Below are positions 25,333 through 32,411 of a stretch of DNA of 64,000 bases, piece after piece. A model generated the notes under the pieces. The model was not told the DNA's origin and did no database searches. It saw nothing but the letters and a program-made list of their open reading frames with translations. How positions within the stretch are numbered: position 1 is the stretch's first letter; each line of letters starts with the position of its first letter. The translations under genes were made by a program, and so were the position numbers. Origin of the DNA: JBDSZL01 sp039925145 (lineage in GTDB: Bacteria > Acidobacteriota > Vicinamibacteria > Vicinamibacterales > SCN-69-37); contig JBDSZL010000071.1 in NCBI GenBank assembly GCA_039925145.1, positions 47,425 to 111,424 of the forward strand. The letters are read 5' to 3'.

Positions 25333-26582
25333 CAGGACCTTCTCCATTCCGACACGGTGGCTGGCACCGGCCGGGTTGCCGGCGCCTCGGGCGCGGTGGC
25401 AAACGCGGTCGCCATCAGGGCCCGTCCCGTGGGCACGAGCGCCGACCAGCCGCTGCATTCGAGAAACCCGGTATCGAGACCGGCTTCGGCCGAGGGAATC
25501 TCGTCGCGCATGTCCAACAGGGCATCCGCGACGTGAACCGCTGCGAGAGCTTCGCGATCGCCGTCCCCGATGAGCGAGGGGCGATGGTGGTAGGCGACGG
25601 CCTCGACGACGGAAAACGGCAGTCCCCAGATGCCCAGCAGATACGCGCCCACCTCGGCATGGGACACGCCCAGTTGCTCGCATTCGACCTCGTGCAAAGG
25701 TCGCCCTGTGGAGCGGACCTCCCACAGGACGCGGGCGAACTGCTCCCGCATGCACACGGCAAGTGCAATCTGTCCGATGTCGTGCAGCAGCCCCGCCGTA
25801 AACGCGTCGTCGGCGACGCGCTGATTGCGCACCAGCTGCTTGGCCAGCCGCGCGGTCATGAGTGAGTGCTGCTGCAACCGCTCGATCGAGAGCCCCAGAG
25901 CGGACGAGCGATCGAGCAGGGAGAATATCTGTGACGTGAGCACCAGACCGCGTATCGTGTCGCTCCCGAGGTACACGGTCGCCTGGAGAATGGACGTGAC
26001 GCGCCTCGAAAGGCCGAAGTACGCCGAGTTCACCAGTTGGAGCACCTTGGCGGAAATGGCGGGGTCCTTCTCGACAACGGCGGCAACGGCGGCCAACCCC
26101 ACGTCCGGATCGGACAACGCCTGGGTCAGCTCTCGATAGATGGTGGCAGACGACGGCAGGTTTTCGAGCCTGCCGACGGCTTTCCGGATGGTCTCGTCGT
26201 GCAGGAGCCGCTGAAGGCGGCAGGCGCGTTCGATGACGATACGCAGAAGCTCGCCGTCGCACGGCTTGGTCAGAAGGTGATGAGCGACGGGCAGGGCCTT
26301 AAGGAGGGCCTCTCGTTCGGCCTGACCGGAGAGCGCGATGCGGGCGATGTGCGGGTAGGCTTCCTTCACCGCGGTCAGAAAGGCGGCTCCCTGAAGCCCG
26401 GGGAGTCGCATGTCGGTTACGACGACGTCGAACGGGCCCTTCTGCAACTCTGCCAGCGCCGCCGCCTCGCCCAACGAGAACACCATCTCCCACAGGTGCC
26501 GCTGCTTGTGAAGCAGGTCCTGGAAGCCGTCCAGGATGCTGGGCTCTTCATTCACGAAGAGAACGCGGTGGGGGGTCTGCAC
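25332..26582 (-). CDS. Receiver-HDOD domain protein
   Basis: A 416-residue cytoplasmic signalling protein. The receiver (about 4-125) has phospho-acceptor Asp57 and Lys106, but the usual DD pair of the acidic pocket is N11-E12-E13, an uncommon variant. The HDOD domain (about 140-340) has LVNSAYFGL, HSLMTARLAKQL, LLHDIGQIAL and HAEVGAYLLGIWGLP; a histidine-aspartate pair is kept, though most HDOD domains do not show enzyme activity and act in signalling. It is translationally coupled to the REC-EAL gene and diverges from the VanZ-like gene. Confidence 0.92.
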   Translation of the reverse strand: MQTPHRVLFVNEEPSILDGFQDLLHKQRHLWEMVFSLGEAAALAELQKGPFDVVVTDMRLPGLQGAAFLTAVKEAYPHIARIALSGQAEREALLKALPVAHHLLTKPCDGELLRIVIERACRLQRLLHDETIRKAVGRLENLPSSATIYRELTQALSDPDVGLAAVAAVVEKDPAISAKVLQLVNSAYFGLSRRVTSILQATVYLGSDTIRGLVLTSQIFSLLDRSSALGLSIERLQQHSLMTARLAKQLVRNQRVADDAFTAGLLHDIGQIALAVCMREQFARVLWEVRSTGRPLHEVECEQLGVSHAEVGAYLLGIWGLPFSVVEAVAYHHRPSLIGDGDREALAAVHVADALLDMRDEIPSAEAGLDTGFLECSGWSALVPTGRALMATAFATAPEAPATRPVPATVSEWRRS

Positions 26583-26738
26583 GTGTCGTCAATCGGCCCG
26601 CTAGCGAAAATCGTGAGTGGATGTGGGCGCCCGTTGGCGGGAGCTACACACACGGGCGCGCCACTGCACGGAGTTGCACACGGTAGCCCTCCACTGCAGC
26701 TGCGATTGGGCCTGCCCGGGAGCGGCTATGATGCCGCG

Positions 26739-27869
26739 ATGCCCGGCAGCCACACGCCCGCGCGTCGGCGATTCCTCGTCGCGGTCATTGCCTCTTTCCT
26801 GCTGGTTCTCTCAGGCCCGTACATCGGCCAGTTCCGGAGTGCTATACGGACTGCCCTGCCGGCCGGGACGTATGTCGTGGTGCTCAACGGCGTCCTGTTG
26901 GGCCTCGCCACGCTGATTGGCGTGGCGGCCGTGCGCCGCATTCGGACCCACCGATCGCTCCTGCTGGTCGTGGCGGGCCTCATCGTGGCGGCCGCCGGCG
27001 CGCGTCTCTATGCGACGGCCGCTCCGAATTCGAGTCAGAGTGCGGTCGAACGATTCCACTTCGTGGAGTACGGCGTCATCACCTGGCTGTACTACCGCGG
27101 CGTCGCCGAGCAACTTCGATCGAACGGCACCGTCGCAGCCGATCCGTCGCTGATCCTGCGCCCTGTGTTCTATGCCCTGCTGGTGGGGATCGCCGACGAG
27201 TGGTTTCAATGGTTCGTGCCCGAACGCATCGGTGAGTGGCCCGATGTTCTGCTCAACGGCAACGCCGTCGCCGCCGGGCTGCTCTGCAGTCTTGGCGTGG
27301 ACACGCCGGCCGGGCTGCAATGGCGCTGGCACCCCGGAACCAAACGCGCGGTTGCGACAGCGCTCGCGCTGCTGGTGCTGGCCAGCGCCGCATTCCTGCA
27401 TGCCATTCACCTGGGACACGTCATCGACGATCCACGCATCGGCAAGTTTTCGTCCCGATACACGGGTCCCGAGCTCCTCGAGCTGAGCCGGGATCGAGTG
27501 GTCCGCTGGCAGGCGTCCCCACCGCCCACAGTGGTTCGACGACTATCACGCGAGGATCAATATCTTGCAGAGGCGGTGTGGCACGTGCAGGCGAGAAACA
27601 GCGCGTGGGAATTGGATCCGGCGGTCGCCTGGCGCGAAAACCTCATACTCGAGCGTTACTTCGACCCTGCACTGGACACGACATCGTACGCGATGCCCGT
27701 GAGCCGGTGGGACCGAGCGCAACGTGCAGACGCAGAGCGCCGTGCCGGCGCGACGCCGGACGTTGCGTTCGAGAGTCACGCCGCACGGCTTCCCCTTTAC
27801 TACTGGCCGCCGCTGTTGATCTGGGGCATGGCGGCTGGCGTGGCGCTCTACCTGCGCACGGCCAGATAG
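26739..27869 (+). CDS. VanZ-like membrane protein with C-terminal extension
   Basis: A 376-residue protein with about six hydrophobic segments in the first 220 residues. The VanZ signature is clear: FHFVEYGVITWLYYR (about 104-118) and GIADEWFQWFVPERIGEWPDVLLNGNA (about 146-172). A soluble section of about 130 residues (about 225-350) then lies before a final membrane segment (about 352-370). VanZ proteins are linked to teicoplanin resistance, but most homologues are of unknown function. The start is taken as the ATG at 26739, just before the first helix; its ribosome binding site is weak. No partner gene suggests a role. Confidence 0.8.
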   Translation: MPGSHTPARRRFLVAVIASFLLVLSGPYIGQFRSAIRTALPAGTYVVVLNGVLLGLATLIGVAAVRRIRTHRSLLLVVAGLIVAAAGARLYATAAPNSSQSAVERFHFVEYGVITWLYYRGVAEQLRSNGTVAADPSLILRPVFYALLVGIADEWFQWFVPERIGEWPDVLLNGNAVAAGLLCSLGVDTPAGLQWRWHPGTKRAVATALALLVLASAAFLHAIHLGHVIDDPRIGKFSSRYTGPELLELSRDRVVRWQASPPPTVVRRLSREDQYLAEAVWHVQARNSAWELDPAVAWRENLILERYFDPALDTTSYAMPVSRWDRAQRADAERRAGATPDVAFESHAARLPLYYWPPLLIWGMAAGVALYLRTAR

Positions 27870-27960
27870 TCAGCTCCTATCGTGCGGCAACATCGTTACG
27901 CGCTCCAGTAATTCCACGCGATGGCCAAGCGGATCAGTAATGTGCGGGCGTCAGCTCCGA

Positions 27961-28227
27961 TCAGGCAAAGCGCTCGCGCGAGCGTTCCTGAGCCTTGCGC
28001 GCTTCTTCCTCGCGGTTGCGCGGGGCCGCGGTGGTCGTCAGCGATGCAATCAATCGGCGGGCCGCATCCGTGACTTCGTCGATCGCGCGGTTGAACGCCA
28101 CCTCGTTGACGCGCGACGGCCGGGTCGCGCCGCTCAGCTTGCGCACGAACTGCAACGCGGACGCCCTGATCTCATCATCGGTCGCCGGCGGCGCAAAGTT
28201 CGCGAGTGTTTTGATATTTCGACACAT
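27961..28227 (-). CDS. DUF2277 domain-containing protein
   Basis: An 88-residue protein starting MCRNIKTLANFAPPATDDEI and continuing ASALQFVRKLSG, RPSRVNEVAFNRAIDEV. This matches the DUF2277 family closely, including the near-invariant MCRNI start and the downstream basic tail. The function is unknown. The ATG at 28227 follows a GGGGG-containing purine tract about nine bases upstream, and an open frame extends further upstream without protein character. It lies 89 bases downstream of the esterase gene on the same strand. Confidence 0.9.
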   Translation of the reverse strand: MCRNIKTLANFAPPATDDEIRASALQFVRKLSGATRPSRVNEVAFNRAIDEVTDAARRLIASLTTTAAPRNREEEARKAQERSRERFA

Positions 28228-28316
28228 GCTGGTCTGCCCCCTTTCACTACAGATCGGATCACAACAGACCGGGGGATGGCAACCGCCAGGACCCCGGCGC
28301 CCCGCTGCCGCCGTGC

Positions 28317-29513
28317 CTACCTGAACAGTAACGGCGCGAACTCGGTGAGACACCTGCGCCAGACCGGCCACACGTGCGAGCCGGGTATCTCGAACCACGT
28401 GTGCGTGATCCCAGCCTTCGCGAGCGCCTCGTGTGAAGCCTTCACTCCTTGATATAGCCGATCCTCTGTGCCGATCCCAATCCACAGCAGGCGGAGTTGC
28501 CTGTTGATCGCCGCCGCGTTCGCCAGCTTGCCCTCGTACTGCGTGGCCAGATCCAGATTTCCGACTGCCGGGCTGAAGAGCCCGATCGCGCTGAACAGAT
28601 CGAGATGGTTGACGCCGAGCCGCAGAGCCTGGGCGCCGCCCATCGAAAGACCGGCAATCGCACGCGCGTTGCGGGTGGCAGTTGTGCGGTACGTCGCATC
28701 GACGAACGGGATCAAGTCTCGCGCGACGATGGAATCAAATTCGGCAAACGTATTTGGGCCCGTGGAGCGGCCCTGGCCTCCGGCGCGTGGAGCTGTCGCA
28801 GACGGAGCAGTCGCAGGCGCTACTGGAGATGCCGCAGCCGGCGCGGTGACCGGCGCCAACGCCACGCCGTTTTCGTTGACCACGATCATTGGCCGGATCC
28901 GTTTGTCGGCGAGCAGGTTGTCGAGAATGAACGCCTCGTGACCCTGATTGCTCCAACTCGTTTCGTTCTCGCCGGCCCCATGTTGCAGGTACAGCACCGG
29001 ATAGCGCGCTCTCGCGTTGGTGTCGTAATCAGGGGGCGTGTAGACGCGGACGCGCCGCCAGGCGCTGGTGGTCTTCGAGAAGTAATACTGCTCGCGCACG
29101 ACGCCGTGCGGCACAGCCCTCGCCGACGAGAGGGCCGAGTCGGGACCCGGAACCTCGAGGCCGCTGCCGTACCGGCCGTATCCGTAGAAGGTCTGCGACC
29201 CGAGATCGTTGCTGACGAACCCGTCCACGTTCACCGTGTAGTAATAGAAGCCGGGCGGCACGGGCTTCGACGTGGTCCCGGCCCACACGCCGTCTGCGCC
29301 TCTGGCGAGCGACACCGTTCCAAAGTCGGGCAGGTTGACGACAACCGCTTGCGCGTTGTCAGCGCGGATTCTGAACGTGACCGTCTGGTCGGGATTGATC
29401 CTGGGAAACGCGGCACCCTGGACGTTCGACGGCGCGGGCTGTCCAGTCCCCGCCCCCTGGGCCAAGAGAACGGCGCCGGACAGAATGACAGCAGCGACGC
29501 AGATCTTTACCAT
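28317..29513 (-). CDS. Secreted esterase of the EsteraseD/CE1 family with N-terminal E-set domain
   Basis: A 398-residue exported enzyme. Residues 1-21 form a signal peptide. An Ig-like E-set/CBM48-type domain (about 35-125, PDQTVTFRIRADNAQAVVVNL) precedes the alpha/beta hydrolase domain (about 130-398) with YPVLYLQHGAGENETSW, the nucleophile motif AGLSMGGAQAL and the closing histidine in IPGSHVWPVWR. This layout matches ferulic-acid/acetyl xylan esterase-like proteins. An Ala/Pro-rich, low-complexity insert (about 220-250) sits inside the hydrolase domain. It may release acyl groups from plant polymers. It probably shares a transcript with the DUF2277 gene. Confidence 0.92.
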   Translation of the reverse strand: MVKICVAAVILSGAVLLAQGAGTGQPAPSNVQGAAFPRINPDQTVTFRIRADNAQAVVVNLPDFGTVSLARGADGVWAGTTSKPVPPGFYYYTVNVDGFVSNDLGSQTFYGYGRYGSGLEVPGPDSALSSARAVPHGVVREQYYFSKTTSAWRRVRVYTPPDYDTNARARYPVLYLQHGAGENETSWSNQGHEAFILDNLLADKRIRPMIVVNENGVALAPVTAPAAASPVAPATAPSATAPRAGGQGRSTGPNTFAEFDSIVARDLIPFVDATYRTTATRNARAIAGLSMGGAQALRLGVNHLDLFSAIGLFSPAVGNLDLATQYEGKLANAAAINRQLRLLWIGIGTEDRLYQGVKASHEALAKAGITHTWFEIPGSHVWPVWRRCLTEFAPLLFR

Positions 29514-29782
29514 CTATGAGGTCCCCATAGCCCTACGGCAATGCGTCTTCTTCAGGACCCGTCGAGCGTTTCCCAGCGCAGCGGCGGTCCGTGGTTATCG
29601 AGTCTACCGCTCCGAGCGGACCGATCCGCCAACCCCGTTGCGGCCAGGATGTGGCGCTCTCTGAGGTATGCGTAGAATAGCGGCGCACAGTGCATGAAGC
29701 TCTGCGCAGCGGCCTCGTGCGCTGCTTTGCGCAAGTGACCGGGCGCGCCACCGAGCGCTGGCGACGCACGGCCAGGCCGATA

Positions 29783-30862
29783 TCAAACAATCTTGCGAAG
29801 CTTCGTCACCCGGCCCACCTCAACCCACTCGACCACGAAGATGTTGCCGTCGTGATCGAAGCAGGCACCGTGCGGCTGCACGAACTGACCCGCAATGAAC
29901 GCATCGCGAGGACCGGTGCGGAGGGGATTGTTCCAAGCGGGGGCATTTGAATCGCCGAGGTGCGCGACGATCTGGTTAGCCCCGTCCATGAGCGTCACCC
30001 GCCCGTGCAAATCAGGAATCACCACGAGGCCGCCACGTTCGTCGAAATGGCACGGCAAGCGAAAGCCGGGCATCGTGTCGATCGACTGTCCCTCGAGCGT
30101 GAAGCGCTGCAAGCGATTGTTGCGGCGATCGGCGACGACGAGCACCGGCTGTGTGCCCCGCGTGTCCATCCAGATGCCGTGCGGCTCGGCGAGCTGACCG
30201 GCGCCGGTGCCGCGTCCCCCAAATGACCGGATGTACTCCGTCTTGCTGTTGTACTGATTGATGAAATACGAACCGTAGCCGTCGGCGACGTAGATGTCGC
30301 CGTTCGGAGCGATCGCGACATTGGTCGGGTTGTAGGCCGGCACCACACCGTTCGCGCCGGGACGGTACCCCTCGAAGTCCGGAGGGCCGTCGATCTTCCA
30401 CACTACCTCGCCGGCCAACGTCGTCTTCACGAGGGCCGCCTGAATCGCAGGCTTAATCGCTGCTCTGGGGCTGGCGGCATTCACGGTGAGGTAGAGGAAC
30501 TCGACGCCGTTCTCACGCCGGATCTGCAGGCCGTGCGCGACGCCGCGATATTCGGCTCCCCAGGCACGTACGAACTTTCCCTGGGGATCGAAGACGACGA
30601 CCGTGTCTGGGCGCGCGCTCGTGGCGTGCACGGTGTGATGGACGTGCAGGAATCCCTGGGCATCCTCCACAACGCCATGCGTGTTGCCCCAGCGAATCGA
30701 CGGTGGGAGCGTGCCCCAGTCATGGATGGCTTCGAACAGATACGGTGCCTGGCCCATGACTGGCAGCTTATTGCCCGCCTTGTCCTGCAGCCCCAGCAGA
30801 ATGGGCGACACGACGGGCCCGGCGGTGAGAGCGGCGAGGAACTGGCGCCTGGTTGGTGTCAT
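29783..30862 (-). CDS. Exported NHL-repeat beta-propeller protein with Tat-like signal
   Basis: A 359-residue protein. The N-terminus (TRRQFLAAL) is a twin-arginine signal. The body is a six-bladed NHL propeller with repeats such as NPTNVAIAPNGDIYVADGYG, EPHGIWMD and QPHGACFDHDGNIFVVEW. This resembles the propeller of peptidylglycine alpha-hydroxylating monooxygenase-like proteins in soil bacteria, but no catalytic residues can be assigned. The ATG at 30862 has AGGAG four to five bases upstream. The DUF1501 gene ends 35 bases upstream on the same strand, so a common transcript is likely. Confidence 0.88.
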   Translation of the reverse strand: MTPTRRQFLAALTAGPVVSPILLGLQDKAGNKLPVMGQAPYLFEAIHDWGTLPPSIRWGNTHGVVEDAQGFLHVHHTVHATSARPDTVVVFDPQGKFVRAWGAEYRGVAHGLQIRRENGVEFLYLTVNAASPRAAIKPAIQAALVKTTLAGEVVWKIDGPPDFEGYRPGANGVVPAYNPTNVAIAPNGDIYVADGYGSYFINQYNSKTEYIRSFGGRGTGAGQLAEPHGIWMDTRGTQPVLVVADRRNNRLQRFTLEGQSIDTMPGFRLPCHFDERGGLVVIPDLHGRVTLMDGANQIVAHLGDSNAPAWNNPLRTGPRDAFIAGQFVQPHGACFDHDGNIFVVEWVEVGRVTKLRKIV

Positions 30863-30897
30863 GTCGCTCCTCATTCAGAAGTGCCGAGATGCCGCGC

Positions 30898-32403
30898 TCA
30901 GCCGAACAGCGCCATCGCGGCCTTGCCCTTGCCGTCGCGGGTCACGTACACCGGCCGTTTCTCCGCGACGTAGGCCGTGTCGGCGGCAATGCCGAGCGCG
31001 CGGTACATCGTGGCGTGCAAGTCCTCCACTGGCATCGGGTTCTCGATGGTCGTGCAGGGCCGCTCCTCGGCGGTACGGCCGTACACGTAACCGCGTCTGA
31101 TGCCCCCGCCGAACATCAGCACCGAACCAGCTGCCGTGAAGTGGCGATGCATCCCGTAGTGGCGCGGCTCGGTCATCACGTCGGGGATGTTGATCGCCTG
31201 ATCACGCACTTCCTTGCCGACCTTCCCCTCGGTGACCGCATCCCGTCCAAACTCGCTCGCCAGCACTACCAGCGTTCGACTGAGCAGGCCGCGTTCCTCG
31301 AGGTCTTTGATGAGCTGCGCCACTGGCGCGTCGATGATCCGCTTCATCGCCACGGCACGCTCGTGTCCGTTCTCGTGCGTGTCCCAGTAGACGAAGGGAA
31401 TGTACTCGGACGTCACCTCGACATACCGCGCGCCGCCTTCGATGAGCCGGCGTGCGAGCAGGCACCCCTGCCCGAATCGGCTTGCGTTGTAGGCCGCCGC
31501 GCTCGCCGCAGGCTCGAGCGACAAGTCGAAGGCACGCGCCGCGGGCGACCGCAGCAGCCGGTCGGCCGACTCGATCGACTGCACCAGCGATTGACGATGG
31601 AAGTCGCTCGCGTGCTGAAGGACCGGCTCGCGCGCCAGCAGCCGCTCGAACAGCTGGCGGCGACTGTCGAAACGACCGCCGGTCAAATCCTGTGGCGGAC
31701 GCACGGCCGACGCCGCGTCCTGGGGATCGACGATCAGGAACGGACTGTGCTCGGTGCCGAGAAACCCGGCGGTGTGAAATGCCTTCAGGGTGCCGATCTC
31801 GCCGGCACCCTCTACGGTTTGGCCGATGGCGACAAACGCGGGCATATCGGGATTCCTTGGCCCGAGCGTCTTGGACACCACAGCCCCGATGTGCGGCATG
31901 ACCATCGGCTGCGGTGGGATGTATCCGGTGTGCCAGTGGTACTGATGCCTCGAGTGCAGGATGAATCCCAGATCCGCCGCCGTGAACGACCGGATGACGG
32001 CACCGCGATCCATCACCGCTCCGATGCGTTCGAGCCCCTCGGTGAACTTGATGTGATCGACGGCGGTGTCGATCGTCGGAAACGTGCTGAGGACATCGTG
32101 CACGCGGACGCCAGGCGCAAACGGCGTGTAGCGCTTTGGATCGAAGGTCTCGGTCTGTGCCATGCCCCCGGCCATCCACAGAACGATGACCGCATCGGCC
32201 GTGGGTGCCAGCTGCGCCGCGCGCGCAAGCGCCGGCTCGCCGGCGGCCAGCGTGGCAAGCGTCGCACCCGCAGCCGCGCCGATGAAGCCACGACGGCTGA
32301 TGCGCGCGTGCAGCGCGCGTTCTTCGGCGTTCAACGCACCGGAGCTCCTGCCCGCAGGTTCCAGCCGGTCGGCTGACGACTCTCGAGATGAACGGGTTGG
32401 CAT
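30898..32403 (-). CDS. DUF1501 family protein with Tat signal
   Basis: A 501-residue exported protein. The twin-arginine motif SRRGFIGAAAG (about 37-47) is preceded by a long polar N-terminus. The sulfatase/alkaline phosphatase-like fold of DUF1501 follows, with AVIVLWMAGGMAQTETFDP, WHTGYIPPQ, YVEVTSEY, WDTHENGHERAV and VVLASEFGRDAVTEGKVG. DUF1501 proteins are almost always encoded next to DUF1549/DUF1553 proteins, as here. The ATG at 32403 lies eight bases after the stop of that gene, with GAGGTC upstream. Its function is unproven; a role with the cytochrome partner in sulfated-substrate or polymer breakdown has been suggested for planctomycetal relatives. Confidence 0.9.
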   Translation of the reverse strand: MPTRSSRESSADRLEPAGRSSGALNAEERALHARISRRGFIGAAAGATLATLAAGEPALARAAQLAPTADAVIVLWMAGGMAQTETFDPKRYTPFAPGVRVHDVLSTFPTIDTAVDHIKFTEGLERIGAVMDRGAVIRSFTAADLGFILHSRHQYHWHTGYIPPQPMVMPHIGAVVSKTLGPRNPDMPAFVAIGQTVEGAGEIGTLKAFHTAGFLGTEHSPFLIVDPQDAASAVRPPQDLTGGRFDSRRQLFERLLAREPVLQHASDFHRQSLVQSIESADRLLRSPAARAFDLSLEPAASAAAYNASRFGQGCLLARRLIEGGARYVEVTSEYIPFVYWDTHENGHERAVAMKRIIDAPVAQLIKDLEERGLLSRTLVVLASEFGRDAVTEGKVGKEVRDQAINIPDVMTEPRHYGMHRHFTAAGSVLMFGGGIRRGYVYGRTAEERPCTTIENPMPVEDLHATMYRALGIAADTAYVAEKRPVYVTRDGKGKAAMALFG

Positions 32404-32411
32404 GCTCGACC

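Noticed and set aside
29552..29790. Three nested minus-strand frames upstream of the esterase gene, one with a plausible-looking helical stretch.
   Set aside because: They overlap each other, use TTG or weak starts and match no family; in GC-rich DNA such frames are common by chance.
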